From Meridianimarinicoccus zhengii (GTDB lineage Bacteria; Pseudomonadota; Alphaproteobacteria; Rhodobacterales; Rhodobacteraceae): 64,000 nt of DNA. Where the stretch lies: contig NZ_QDFI01000019.1 in NCBI RefSeq assembly GCF_003254465.1, forward strand, positions 1 through 64,000, given 5' to 3'. Both the position numbers and the translations under genes were made by a program. Positions 46,101-54,805 of the stretch are shown here, one piece after another. The notes under the pieces are model-generated. The model ran no database searches. It was not told the origin of the DNA and worked only from the letters and a program-made list of their open reading frames with translations. The first letter of the stretch is position 1. Every line of letters starts with the position of its first letter.

Positions 46101-47337
46101 CGCGCTGGCCGCCATCCCCGCGGACGGGCGGTCCGTCGCCGTGATGCTGGGCGACCAGCGCTACGACATCGCGATGGTCGGCGGCGTGCCGCAGGTCTCG
46201 GGGCCCGAACCGGGCCGCGTTCTGGCCAGCTTCGATGCGTCGGGCCGCTTCGTGGTGGAAACGGTCGGCGGGGATCTCGACGGGCAGGCGCTGCGCGTGC
46301 CGCTGCCGCAGGGCAGTGCCGGGGCGTTCGGTATCGACGCCGCGGCTGCCCCGGCGCGGATCGTCACGGGCCAGCCGCTCGATCCCGCGACCGTCCCCAT
46401 GGGGTCCACGGTTTTCGAGGTGGAGGTGGACGGAACCGCGCATGACGTCACGCTGACCCGTTCGGGGGCCGCGTTCTCCGTCGCGGCGGCGGCGGGCTTT
46501 CCCGGCGCGGCAAGCTTCGACCCCGCCGCCGGCACCGTATCGCTGTCGGTTGCGGACCCGGCATCCACGATCCGGATACCGCCGCAGACCAACGCCCGCC
46601 ATGCCGGTTTCGCCACCGTCGGGGCCACGCTCGACGCGGGCGCGGACGGGCTGCGCGTGACGGCCACGGACGGGCGCGTGATCAACCTGCGGGGCGCGGC
46701 AACCGGCCTGTCGTCGGGGCGCGTGGCACTGGATGGCCTGCCCGACGAAGACCTGATCGCCGTCATGACCGGGCCGGGTGCGCTGAACCTTGCCGGCGGC
46801 GTGACGCCCCGCACCGATCCCGCGCTCCTGCCGCAGCTCGAGATCACGGTTCTGGATGCCGACAGCGGCGCCATCGCCGTGCACGACACGCGGACCGGCG
46901 ACCTGATCGGCACGCGCGTGATTGATGGTCTGGGGCGCGCCCGCATCGGCGGGTTCGATCTGGTGCTGGGGCCGGGCCATGCCACCGGCGACAGCTTCCA
47001 CATCGTGCCGAATGCGGGCCGCCCCGGCGATGCCAGCAACCTCGAGGCGCTGGGGGATCTGCGCAGCCGCGACCCGGCGACCGGCGCCGGGGGTTTCGCC
47101 GCGATCTATGACACCTTGCTCAGCGACCTGGGCGGCCAGGTCATCGCCGCGACGGCGCGGGCCACGGCGGATACCGGCGCGCTGGAAAGCGCGCAGGTTG
47201 CCGAGGCCGCTGCCGGCGCCGTGGATCTCGACCGCGAGGCGGCAGACCTCATGAAGCACCAGCAGGCCTATCAGGCCAACGCGCAGGTCCTGAACGTGGC
47301 GCGGCAATTGTTCGACACGCTGCTCAACGCCATCTGA
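43186..47337 (+). CDS. flgK: oversized hook-filament junction protein FlgK (HAP1)
   Basis: FlgK joins hook to filament. The product has 1383 residues, against the usual 450-650. The conserved N-terminal part (about 1-230: SGLLAYRTALNVTGENIANVE, KALEDQMAPGAGGLIDMM) and the C-terminal helix (QQAYQANAQVLNVARQLFDTLLNAI region) are intact. The extra length is an Ala/Gly/Asp-rich, beta-type middle of roughly 1000 residues with no stop or frame break. R. sphaeroides FlgK is known for a large non-conserved region. FlgJ overlaps at the start. Confidence 0.94.
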   Translation: MSGLLDIGRSGLLAYRTALNVTGENIANVETEGYRRRDIDLEEIAGARASILARGTDGQGVNVSDVRRAFDALLVARTNTATSALGRSDTLAAKLKALEDQMAPGAGGLIDMMDGMFDAMTAAAQAPDDTGLRHVVMTAADAFAGSVRAMADGMDTLRRGTDAEMAQAVDRANSLMTDLADLQGRMATLGDRGGRNPLLDQRDRMIGDLAELTDLTVSYDDAGIATLRFGATAGGPVMVDGSRTARLSLTDAGHIAIRQAGVGGAVQTRAPVGGALGGHAAAGVAVDAAVANLDVWAAGIASDMNAVHAQGLDAMGDGGGALFALDGWDVRAAPINRGTSFADVVATDAARAPEGPVTLVYEAALTAWQALDGTGAPVGSGAARIDVPGLSVEITGSPADGDILRLDATHGAAANMRFVPTDPGRIAAAARLHVSADPANAGAATLQATPSPPAATGLADLGALLGTAASPLTAVEFLAEGVAGIIPAGSQAGSLASLSVQAQAAFDIPPAAVGASTSLSFTLDGVSHDVDLTTDPLGAPVAPWGDMADLAAMLNDGTVVTGTGATMAELGLFAAGSGGTLTLAAARGEFGAATMDGTGGPFAAAIQPAAPDAGSLRLFTREGRQVSGPQMDPVTAAAFLTPANGFAEGAVYVHAPGDYRGAAISQAVTGGAHALAVDGGGLVTWTGVAAAPAAPARTLEIVTVAGGAATIAVPEGASARRVAGLVDAAVPVQAAASTHATLSGVADGALSFTLRGDNLQPIAISGDVLGGRLDDIAAAVNAASGQTGITADLSPDGLRMMLTHGAGADIGLDGVTHTAGTGVTLARTDAAGQSLGASVTLGGPGDTAARITGQVRLSGPSPFEAGYGPTASSARDPLAGGLVSVTTAAAGAQQTMAFRFDAALDGSHAAADGTAAVAAATTYTAEFTGGDGMLWTATADALADGIGSAADAAHAMAASFRSAAPTSRITGAALAAIPADGRSVAVMLGDQRYDIAMVGGVPQVSGPEPGRVLASFDASGRFVVETVGGDLDGQALRVPLPQGSAGAFGIDAAAAPARIVTGQPLDPATVPMGSTVFEVEVDGTAHDVTLTRSGAAFSVAAAAGFPGAASFDPAAGTVSLSVADPASTIRIPPQTNARHAGFATVGATLDAGADGLRVTATDGRVINLRGAATGLSSGRVALDGLPDEDLIAVMTGPGALNLAGGVTPRTDPALLPQLEITVLDADSGAIAVHDTRTGDLIGTRVIDGLGRARIGGFDLVLGPGHATGDSFHIVPNAGRPGDASNLEALGDLRSRDPATGAGGFAAIYDTLLSDLGGQVIAATARATADTGALESAQVAEAAAGAVDLDREAADLMKHQQAYQANAQVLNVARQLFDTLLNAI

Positions 47338-47354
47338 ACCAACTGAGGTATCGA

Positions 47355-48632
47355 ATGACTCTGGGAACATCGCTGTTCAGCACCATGTCCGTCCGGGCCT
47401 TCAGCCGTCTGAACGCGGATATCTCGCAGCTCCAGACGGATATCTCGTCCGGCAAGAACGATCCGCGCGCCTCGGCCGATCCGGTCCGGGCCATGCGCCT
47501 GTCCGTCGCACAGGAACAGACGGCGTCGCTGGACCGGTTCTCGTCCAACCTGACGCGGGTCGGAAGCCGGCTGGACCAGTCGGACGCAACGCTGGCGGAA
47601 CTCAATTCGATCATGCACCGCTTCACCGAGATCGCGCTGCGCGGCGCGTCGGCGTCCACCGTTCCGGCGGAGCGTGAAACCCTGCGGATCGAAGCCGCGG
47701 AATTGCGCAGCGCCATGATCGATCTCGCCAACGGGCGCGACGCCATGGGGCGCACCCTGTTCGGTGGGTTCGGCACCGAGACGGCCCCGTTCGTCGATAC
47801 GCCCGAGGGTGTGCAATATGCGGGCGACCGCGGGCAGCACATGCTGCGGGTGTCAGAAAGCATGACGATGCCCACCGGGCTTGACGGTGGCGCGGTCTTC
47901 ATGGGCGTGGAGGGCGCGGACGGGCGCCGCCCGGTGTTCGACATCATCGACGACCTGATGTTCTCGCTCCGATCCGACGCGACGAGCCGGCGCGCAGAGC
48001 AGACCGCGACCGGCGGGCTGGCCGTGCGCCCGCAGCCGACCCGCGACCCGGAGACGTGGTCGATGACGGTCACGGGCCCGTCCGGCAGTGCCGTTGTTGC
48101 CGCCGAACTGGCCGAAGGCATTCCCGACCCGCTGCTGGATGCGATCAACGCACAATCCGCCGCAACCGGCGTGACCGCGGCCCTGCATGGGGACGGCCAG
48201 ACGCTGATCCTGTCGCCGGTCACGGGACCGGCGGATGCGGTATCGGTGTCGGATCTGCACACCGAGCCGGACCGCCGGGCCGTTCTTGCGCAGGGCTGGT
48301 CGCTGGACGGGGCGGGGCTGCCCGCGGGCACGGCGACCGACCTTATCCCGCAGCGGCTGGCAACGACGGCGCAGATCGACTCGATCGGGGCGGCGTCGTC
48401 GCATTTCGCCGACCAGCGCGCGCAGGTCGGCGCGCTTGGCGATGTCGCGGCGCGCCAGGCCGCGGCCATCGAGAACCGGCAGGTGCTGTTGCAGCAGGCC
48501 GTCGCCGGGCTGGAAGACCTGGACATCGCGAAAGCCGTCACCGAGTTGCAATCGCTGCTGCTGACCCGCGACGCCGCGCAGCAAAGCTTTGCGCGGATCA
48601 GCCAGAACAGTCTTTTTGACTATCTGCGTTGA
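47355..48632 (+). CDS. flgL: hook-filament junction protein FlgL (HAP3)
   Basis: FlgL is the second junction protein. The 425-residue product has a flagellin-like N-terminus (FSRLNADISQLQTDISSGKN), an RIEAAELRSAMIDLAN block and a C-terminal helix (VTELQSLLLTRDAAQQSFARI). Its start lies 17 bases after flgK. Confidence 0.94.
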   Translation: MTLGTSLFSTMSVRAFSRLNADISQLQTDISSGKNDPRASADPVRAMRLSVAQEQTASLDRFSSNLTRVGSRLDQSDATLAELNSIMHRFTEIALRGASASTVPAERETLRIEAAELRSAMIDLANGRDAMGRTLFGGFGTETAPFVDTPEGVQYAGDRGQHMLRVSESMTMPTGLDGGAVFMGVEGADGRRPVFDIIDDLMFSLRSDATSRRAEQTATGGLAVRPQPTRDPETWSMTVTGPSGSAVVAAELAEGIPDPLLDAINAQSAATGVTAALHGDGQTLILSPVTGPADAVSVSDLHTEPDRRAVLAQGWSLDGAGLPAGTATDLIPQRLATTAQIDSIGAASSHFADQRAQVGALGDVAARQAAAIENRQVLLQQAVAGLEDLDIAKAVTELQSLLLTRDAAQQSFARISQNSLFDYLR

Positions 48633-48653
48633 TCTGCAGCGGGCGGTGGCCGC

Positions 48654-49589
48654 ATGGCGTGCACCTTGCAACAGCATGGCATGACACGCGATCCGAGTAT
48701 CCTCTCGCTCTTGCGCCGGGCCATGGCCGGGCTGATCCTGTCGGCCGCGACCGCAGCGCCGCTGCTGGCGAGTGCACCCGATTGCGAGGCGCTGGCCGCC
48801 CGCGCCGCCGCCGAGCGCGGTATTCCCGAGGGGCTTCTGCCGTCCATCGCACGGGTCGAATCCGGGCGCGGGCAGGGGAAGCTTGGCCGCCGGGCCTGGC
48901 CCTGGACACTGAACCAGGCCGGGAAGGGGATGTATTTCGACACGCGCGCCGAGGCGATGGACTATCTTCGCGCTGCGGTGGCGCGGGGGGTGCGCAACAT
49001 CGATGTCGGCTGCATGCAGATCAACTACCGCTGGCACGGCGATCAGTTCGACTCTCTCGAGTCCATGATGGACCCGGTCGCGAACACCCGCTACGCCGCC
49101 CGTTTCCTGAGCGAGTTGCGCGCCCGCCACGGAAGCTGGGAAGTGGCGACGGGGCACTATCACTCCATGACCCCCGAACGCGGGCGTCACTATCGTGGGC
49201 TTGTGGCGCGGGTGCTGGGGGACATGCCGTCACCTTCAGAACTGCTGGCCCGGCTCGAAAACGCGGCGTCGATGCCAGTGCCCCCGTCACCGGACGTCCC
49301 TGTCACACAGGTTTTCCAGGGGCTCATGCCGCGCGGCACCGGGCCGCTGGTGGCCCTGCAGGGGCAAGCCCCGGGCAACGCTGAACCGGCTTTGTCCTAC
49401 ATGCTCGCCATGTCGGACACGAGCGCGCTACTCCATTCGGTCGAACCTGACATAGACGCCGCGCGCCACGATGCCCGCAGCCGGATTGCAACACGCGTGG
49501 CGGACCCGGGCTGGGTGCGAACCCAGATCGAAACCCTGCGTGCCGATTTCGACAGGCAATCGCGGCAGGCCGACGCGACCATTCCCTGA
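48654..49589 (+). CDS. sltF: flagellar lytic transglycosylase, SltF-like
   Basis: This enzyme cleaves peptidoglycan so that the rod can cross the wall. The 311-residue product has a signal peptide (about residues 20-42) and an SLT domain with the catalytic Glu in IARVESGRG, plus WPWTLN and IDVGCMQINYRWHG. A variable Pro-rich C-terminal region follows. In R. sphaeroides SltF acts with the short FlgJ, and both are present here. A -24/-12-like site covers the first ATG, so the true start could be the ATG at 48681. Confidence 0.85.
   Translation: MACTLQQHGMTRDPSILSLLRRAMAGLILSAATAAPLLASAPDCEALAARAAAERGIPEGLLPSIARVESGRGQGKLGRRAWPWTLNQAGKGMYFDTRAEAMDYLRAAVARGVRNIDVGCMQINYRWHGDQFDSLESMMDPVANTRYAARFLSELRARHGSWEVATGHYHSMTPERGRHYRGLVARVLGDMPSPSELLARLENAASMPVPPSPDVPVTQVFQGLMPRGTGPLVALQGQAPGNAEPALSYMLAMSDTSALLHSVEPDIDAARHDARSRIATRVADPGWVRTQIETLRADFDRQSRQADATIP
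48655..48670 (+). promoter_or_regulatory. possible sigma-54 promoter at the sltF start
   Basis: TGGCGTGCACCTTGCA has a perfect -12 box and keeps TGGC of the -24 box at the right spacing. It overlaps the first codon of the sltF-like frame. The predicted start falls at 48681, on a second ATG. Confidence 0.3.
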
Positions 49590-49767
49590 ATGTGCGATAT
49601 GTCAATTGTTCCAGACAACAACTTCGCACAATTTTTTACACAACCTGAATACGATTCCAACCTGCGCAGGCTATGCACTGCGGCAGTCGAATTTGACCCA
49701 GATCAGACCTTCGCCCGAGTCGTGGTGTATTTGTTTTGGGCTGGACTTATTAAAGGGTTGCCCAAGA

Positions 49768-50883
49768 ATGACAAAGCAGTGGACTGCCGACCTTGCCACG
49801 ATTGAAACCGTGCCTTCGCCGAGCGTCGATATCGACAGCTTCCTGATCGGGACCGCGCCCGCGATGCGGCGGCTGAAGGACCTGATCCGGCTTGTCGCGC
49901 CAAGCGATGCGCCCGTGCTGATCACGGGCGAAACCGGGACGGGAAAGGAACTGGTGGCAGAGGCTGTCCATCGGGCATCGCGGCGCGTCGGTCCGCTTGT
50001 CGCCGTCAACTGCGCCGCCATCCCGACGGAGCTTCTTGAATCGGAACTGTTCGGCTATGAACGCGGCGCCTTCACGGGGGCCGAGAAGCGGCGGATCGGC
50101 CTTGTCGAACAGGCCAGCGGCGGCACCTTGTTCCTTGACGAAATCGGGGACATGCCGCTTGGCCTGCAGGCCAAGCTTCTGCGCGTGCTGGAAAGCCGCC
50201 AGGTCCAGCGACTGGGCGGTGCTGCGCGGGTCGTGGATTTCCGGCTCGTCACCGCGACCCACCGCAATCTTGCAGAGCTTGTGGCCAATGGTGCGTTCCG
50301 CGAAGACCTGTACCACCGGATCGACACCTTTCCGCTGACCGTGCCGCGCCTGTCGGACCGGGCAGACGATATTCCCATGCTGATCGCGCACATGAAACGG
50401 CAGCGCGCACGGCATCAGCCAGAGACGCGTTCCCCCGATTTCGATGCCGAGGCCATACGGTTCCTGCAACGGCAGGCCTGGCCCGGCAACGTGCGCGAAT
50501 TACGCACCGTGTTCGACCGCGCCTGCATCCTCTTCGCGGATCGGACGGTCGAAGCCCACATGGTCCAGCACAACCTAGTCTGCTTCGCAGCCCCGGACGC
50601 CGCCCCTGCGCAACGGGCGGAGCAATCCGGCGTGGTCGTCCCGTCCGGGTGCGCGGCTACGGACCCGCGGTCCTCGGACACCGATGCGTTCTGCGCGGAT
50701 CTGACCGCGGGACGCCCGGTCAGCCTGCGGAACTACCTTCGGGATATCGAGGTGCGGATGATCGAATGCGCGCTGGAATCGAGCGATGGCTGCGTCAGCG
50801 CGACGGCGCGTCTGCTGGGTTTGCAGCGCACCACGCTGATCGAGAAGATGAAGAAACTGTCCCTGCGCAAGGCCGTCGCCTGA
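49768..50883 (+). CDS. fleQ: sigma-54 flagellar activator FleQ, receiver-less
   Basis: The 371-residue product is an enhancer-binding protein with almost no N-terminal sensor domain (about 25 residues). An AAA+ domain follows, with Walker [15 protein letters not shown] at 100-105, [13 protein letters not shown] and WPGNVREL. The C-terminus is a Fis-type helix-turn-helix (about 340-365: [21 protein letters not shown]). In R. sphaeroides FleQ supplies DNA binding for the FleQ/FleT complex. The 178-base, AT-richer stretch before it shows no sigma-54 site and no convincing housekeeping promoter. ATG at 49768. Confidence 0.9.
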   Translation: MTKQWTADLATIETVPSPSVDIDSFLIGTAPAMRRLKDLIRLVAPSDAPVLITGETGTGKELVAEAVHRASRRVGPLVAVNCAAIPTELLESELFGYERGAFTGAEKRRIGLVEQASGGTLFLDEIGDMPLGLQAKLLRVLESRQVQRLGGAARVVDFRLVTATHRNLAELVANGAFREDLYHRIDTFPLTVPRLSDRADDIPMLIAHMKRQRARHQPETRSPDFDAEAIRFLQRQAWPGNVRELRTVFDRACILFADRTVEAHMVQHNLVCFAAPDAAPAQRAEQSGVVVPSGCAATDPRSSDTDAFCADLTAGRPVSLRNYLRDIEVRMIECALESSDGCVSATARLLGLQRTTLIEKMKKLSLRKAVA

Positions 50884-50894
50884 AGCGCGAAGGG

Positions 50895-52550
50895 TCAGTC
50901 CTTGTTCCAGGCGGCGATCAGGTTGGTGAGGTACTCGCCGGTGGAATTCAGCTGAGACACGATCTGTTCCATGGCGGTGAACTGGGCGATATAGCGCGAC
51001 TCGAGGGTTTCGGCAGTGTCGTCGAGCGCCGACAGGGCATCCGTATCGGCGTTGATGGTGGCGGCCAACTGGTCCTCGCGCCGTGAGATGGTGCCGCCCG
51101 CGCCGTTGATCTGGCGCAGCGTCTCGGTCACTTCGGACACGAAGCTGCGGCCGAAATCCAGGCGGGCCGACGTGACGTCGGGATCCACCGTGATCGACAC
51201 ACCGGCCAGCACGCCGCTTGTCGCCGTATAGGTGATCCGGCCGTCCTCGCCCATCGTGCCGTTGACCTGAACCCCGCCCATGTTCGCCTTCATGGTCCCG
51301 GCATCGTGGGCGAAATCGTATTGCCCCGCGGCAGTCGTGGCCTGCCAAGGGGTGCCCGTGATCTCCACGCCCTCGGTCCCGGACGTGACCGCGTCGCGCA
51401 GCAGGTTGGCGGCCTTTGCCGGATCCGCTGCGAAGGACTTTGCGAAGGCATCCCGATCGAAACGCAGGCTGCCGTCGCGGTTGGTGGTCACCCCGACATC
51501 CGACAGAAAAGCGGTGCCTTCGCCGAACCCGCCGAATCCGCGCCCCAGCATGCTGGTGAGCGCACGTTGCGCGGCGCGTGCCCCGGCGTCGCCGGCGAGA
51601 TCCCCGGCCGCCGTCCCGTCGATCCCGCGGGCCGTCACCTCGGACAGGACTGACAGCGTGGCGTTGATCCGGTCGGTCAGGGCCGCGAACAGATCGGCCA
51701 TGCCTTCGGTGTCGTTGGCGGTCGACACAGTGGCGGGACGTGCCGTCGTGGCGTTGATACCCAGCGTGACCCCCGGGATGACGTCGCGCAACTCGTTTGT
51801 GTCGCGGAACATCGCGATGCCATCGAGAAACAGCATCATGTCGCTGCCCGCCTGCACCTGCACGGTGCTATTGGTCGCGGTCGTGTCGAAAACGGCAAGG
51901 TCGATACCATCGACCGGCACGGCCCCGCCCGGCAATGCGGTCAGCCGGAGCGACTTGGCGACGCCCGTTTCCGAAGACACGCCCAGCGAATAGGTCCCGT
52001 CGCCGATGTCGAAGACCTGCGCACTGACACCGGCGACGGCGTCGAGCTGCGCGGCCAGTTCGGCCAGCGTGGTTCCGGCGGCGATGCTGACGGTGGCCGG
52101 GCTGCGACCCGGATCGGCCGCGAAACTGTCCGGCGGCTCACCGGTCCAGACCCCGAAGTCGATGGTCAGGCTGCCCGCGCCGATCTCTGTGGTCGGACCG
52201 GCAAGCCCCTTGAATTCGAGAACCTGCGGCGCGGCAAGCTGGAACACGTCCACCTCCATTGCGCGGGCCGACAACTTGGTCGCATCTTCGACGCGCACAG
52301 ACAGGGCGCTGTCGCTGCTGCTGGCGGTGCGCACGTCGGCGCCAGCGGCCAGTGCAAGCCCGGCCGACAGGTCGTCGAAGGATGCCCGCAGCCGCCCCAG
52401 CGCCGAAATCGACGCCTCGGAGGCGTCTATGCGCGTGTTGATGATGTTCTGGCGCGGCGCGATCTGGGCCGTGACGAGATCATTGGTCAGGCTCGCAAGA
52501 TTGAGGCCGGAGCCCGACTTGTTGAGTGCGCTCAGATAGTCCGTGGCCAT
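50895..52550 (-). CDS. fliD: filament cap protein FliD (HAP2)
   Basis: FliD caps the filament and guides flagellin assembly. The 551-residue product has the N-terminal block (SGLNLASLTNDLVTAQIAPRQNIINTRIDASEASISALG region), flagellin hook-IN and FliD_C domains, and the C-terminal ESRYIAQFTAMEQIVSQLNSTGEYL helix. GGAGG precedes its ATG, and a sigma-28 promoter lies in the 58-base gap after motB. Confidence 0.95.
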   Translation of the reverse strand: MATDYLSALNKSGSGLNLASLTNDLVTAQIAPRQNIINTRIDASEASISALGRLRASFDDLSAGLALAAGADVRTASSSDSALSVRVEDATKLSARAMEVDVFQLAAPQVLEFKGLAGPTTEIGAGSLTIDFGVWTGEPPDSFAADPGRSPATVSIAAGTTLAELAAQLDAVAGVSAQVFDIGDGTYSLGVSSETGVAKSLRLTALPGGAVPVDGIDLAVFDTTATNSTVQVQAGSDMMLFLDGIAMFRDTNELRDVIPGVTLGINATTARPATVSTANDTEGMADLFAALTDRINATLSVLSEVTARGIDGTAAGDLAGDAGARAAQRALTSMLGRGFGGFGEGTAFLSDVGVTTNRDGSLRFDRDAFAKSFAADPAKAANLLRDAVTSGTEGVEITGTPWQATTAAGQYDFAHDAGTMKANMGGVQVNGTMGEDGRITYTATSGVLAGVSITVDPDVTSARLDFGRSFVSEVTETLRQINGAGGTISRREDQLAATINADTDALSALDDTAETLESRYIAQFTAMEQIVSQLNSTGEYLTNLIAAWNKD

Positions 52551-52577
52551 GGCAGCCTCCCTCGGTCCTTGCGCATG

Positions 52578-52605
52578 TCAACGGCGGTTTGCGCCTGTTG
52601 TTTAG
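52578..52605 (-). promoter_or_regulatory. sigma-28 (FliA) promoter of fliD
   Basis: Minus-strand CTAAA, fifteen bases, GCCGTTGA, closely matching the fliS site. The predicted start near 52571 gives a 21-base leader. The -35 box lies just inside the gap after the motB stop. Confidence 0.75.
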
Positions 52606-52608
52606 GGG

Positions 52609-53787
52609 TCAATACGCGATCTCGATCTCGATCCGCCGGTTCTGCTCGCGCCCGGCGGCCGTGGTGTTGTCGGCGATGGGCGCGCTTTCGCCCTTGCTGA
52701 CGGCCGTCACGCGGTCGGGCGCGATCAGTCCGCTGCCCGTCATTTCGCGCACCACGCTCGATGCCCGCGCCGCCGCAAGCCCCCAGTTGTCGCGGTAGCT
52801 TGCCGTTGGATTGACTGGAACGTTGTCGGTATGACCCGTGACGGTGATGGACCCCGCATCGTCCATGGCGCCATAGGCGATCCGGCCCATGATATCGCGC
52901 GCGCCGTCGGTCAGATCAGCCGATCCCGAGGGAAACGCCCCGCCGGCACCGACGGTCACGAAGACCTGGCCTTCGCGCCGTTCCACATCGACAAGCCCTT
53001 GCGCCACCTCCTCGCGCAGGGCGATCAGCAGCCGGGCCTCGGCGCGGGTGGCCGAACGTTCCGCGCCCGCGCCGGTTCCGCCGTCGCCGTCGGCATCCCC
53101 GCCCATGCCGTCGGCAAGCCTGCGCAGGTCGTCGGCCAGCCCCGCGAGAACGATGTCGTCGGTGGGTCCGCCGGTGCTTGCCTCTGCCGCGGCGACCGCA
53201 TCCGCAGCGGCGTCCAGTTGCGCGGCCAGCGCGGCCGCATCATCCGCGGGCCCGCCTTGCGCCGTGCCCTCGCCCTCGCCGGCGCCGCTGCCGGTGCCGT
53301 CGAACGTCAGAACGACCTCGCCGTTGCGCAGTTCGGCCTTGACCTGCCCGCTATCCAGCGCCTTTGCCAGCGCCTCGGCCAGTTCGCGTTTGCCGTCGTC
53401 CTGGTCGGCCTCGGACTGCTTTACTTGCAGTTCGGGCTTTTCAGTATCGGTCGTCTGCTGGGTGATGGTGTCGGTCAGGGACGGGCTTGGCGACGGGCTG
53501 AAATTCAGCTCCAGCAGCGTCGTCCCCTTGGGTTGTTCCATGACCGGGATCTGCTTCTGGACGCCGAAGGAGTGTTTCAGCGACCCCGCGATCTGCTTGA
53601 ACTTGGGCTGGTTGAATTCCGCAAAAGACAGGATCAGCACGAAGAACGCCATCAGCAGCGTGGCCATGTCGGCGAATGTCGCCATCCAGGCAGGCGCACC
53701 CTTCGCGGGGCACTTCGGGCATTCCTCCGCCTCGGTGTCGTCCACCGGCGCCAGAAGCGGGATCGGGATCGTCTTTCGGGCCGACAT
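52609..53787 (-). CDS. motB: flagellar stator protein MotB
   Basis: MotB anchors the stator to peptidoglycan and carries the proton-binding Asp, here Asp40 in MATFADMATLLMAFFVLIL. The 392-residue product has an N-terminal CPKCP motif (about 23-27), one membrane helix (about 37-56), and a long acidic, Ala/Gly-rich linker. The OmpA/Pal domain carries TGHTDNVPVNPTASYRDNWGLAAARA. It is longer than the roughly 310 residues of E. coli MotB because of the linker. It follows motA by 12 bases. Confidence 0.95.
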   Translation of the reverse strand: MSARKTIPIPLLAPVDDTEAEECPKCPAKGAPAWMATFADMATLLMAFFVLILSFAEFNQPKFKQIAGSLKHSFGVQKQIPVMEQPKGTTLLELNFSPSPSPSLTDTITQQTTDTEKPELQVKQSEADQDDGKRELAEALAKALDSGQVKAELRNGEVVLTFDGTGSGAGEGEGTAQGGPADDAAALAAQLDAAADAVAAAEASTGGPTDDIVLAGLADDLRRLADGMGGDADGDGGTGAGAERSATRAEARLLIALREEVAQGLVDVERREGQVFVTVGAGGAFPSGSADLTDGARDIMGRIAYGAMDDAGSITVTGHTDNVPVNPTASYRDNWGLAAARASSVVREMTGSGLIAPDRVTAVSKGESAPIADNTTAAGREQNRRIEIEIAY

Positions 53788-53799
53788 CGCCGCCGCTCC

Positions 53800-54561
53800 T
53801 TATGCCGCGAGCATCTTTTCCTGCAACTTCGGCGGAAGCGTCGCGACCATCTTCTCCTGAACGACCCGTCCGCTTTCGCCGCGCGATATGTTGCGCAGTC
53901 CCTCGAGCGCCATTTCGCGATAGACCACTTCCTGCGCGGTATAACCTTCGAGCTTTGTCACGATCGGTCCGAAAAGGATGTTGGCGATCATGGCGCCGTA
54001 AAGCGTCGTCAGCAGCGCGACCGCCATCGCCGGGCCGATGGCCTTGGCATCTTCCATGTTGCCCAGCATCTGAACCAGCCCGATCAGCGTTCCGATCATG
54101 CCCATCGCCGGGCCGATATCGACCCATGCCCGGATAGCGCCCTGCCGTTCGGCGTGGCGGGCCTTCATGGACTTGATCTCCTGCGACATCTGGCGAACGA
54201 GCTTGGCCTCGTCCGCGCCGTCCACCAGCATCTGGAGCCCCCGTTCAAGGAACTTGTCCGGCACCTCCTGCCCTTCCAGTGCCATCATGCCGTCCTTGCG
54301 CGCGAGATTGGACAATTCCACCATGCGCTCGATCAGTTCCTCGCGCTTCGGAAGCTTGGGCATGAAGGCCTTGGCCATGGCGCCGAAGCTGCCCAGGAAC
54401 GTGCCCATCGGCGACGTGGTCATCGCGGCGAAGAACGTTCCGCCGAACACGATCAGGATCGAGGGCACGTCGATGAATGGACCAAGCCCGCCGGCCACGA
54501 ACATCGCACCGATGACCATGCCGATGGCCCCGATCATTCCGATGAGACTTGCGAGATCCAT
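53800..54561 (-). CDS. motA: flagellar stator protein MotA
   Basis: MotA forms the pentameric ring of the stator channel. The 253-residue product has four membrane segments (about 5-22, 30-50, 150-170, 182-205), the cytoplasmic torque loop (KREELIERMVELSNLARKDG) and IGPAMGMIGTLIGLVQML. The ATG at 54561 gives the normal N-terminus MDLASLIG. A sigma-54 promoter lies 39 bases upstream. Confidence 0.96.
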   Translation of the reverse strand: MDLASLIGMIGAIGMVIGAMFVAGGLGPFIDVPSILIVFGGTFFAAMTTSPMGTFLGSFGAMAKAFMPKLPKREELIERMVELSNLARKDGMMALEGQEVPDKFLERGLQMLVDGADEAKLVRQMSQEIKSMKARHAERQGAIRAWVDIGPAMGMIGTLIGLVQMLGNMEDAKAIGPAMAVALLTTLYGAMIANILFGPIVTKLEGYTAQEVVYREMALEGLRNISRGESGRVVQEKMVATLPPKLQEKMLAA

Positions 54562-54599
54562 CCGCCTGCGCTCCTGAAAGGCTGTACGCGGACAGTCAC

Positions 54600-54615
54600 A
54601 GCAAGATGCATGCCA
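54600..54615 (-). promoter_or_regulatory. sigma-54 promoter of motAB
   Basis: The minus-strand sequence TGGCATGCATCTTGCT has one change in the -24 box, an intact -12 GC and correct spacing. The predicted start near 54589 is 28 bases before motA. R. sphaeroides motA is likewise driven by FleQ/FleT and sigma-54. Confidence 0.7.
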
Positions 54616-54733
54616 CCAGGACGCAGGGCCCCTAAAGACGCCGGGCCGTGGTCGCCCGCCCAAGGGCCACCCAGTTGCCGGCTTGAAATAATTCGTTTTC
54701 TAACAATGCGTTGCGAGAATTTTCGGGGATTTC

Positions 54734-54760
54734 CTAAACAAATCCACCGCAGGACGTTTC
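54734..54760 (+). promoter_or_regulatory. probable sigma-28 promoter of fliC
   Basis: CTAAA at 54734-54738 is followed after fourteen bases by GACGTTTC, one base off GCCGTT and one base shorter in spacing than the other sites. The predicted start near 54767 is about 39 bases before fliC. The divergent gap to motA (244 bases) holds this and the motA promoter. Confidence 0.5.
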
Positions 54761-54805
54761 CTGAAACAAGCGCCGGGTGGCGCCCTGCTGGAAAGGATAT
54801 CAGCC

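Noticed and set aside
43186-47337. flgK as a fusion or misassembly
   Set aside because: The frame is continuous, both conserved ends are present once, and a large non-conserved FlgK region is known in R. sphaeroides.
49590-49805. 71-codon plus-strand frame between sltF and fleQ
   Set aside because: It lies in AT-richer intergenic DNA, overlaps the fleQ start out of frame and has no clear ribosome site; the sequence could be a tiny gene but nothing supports it.
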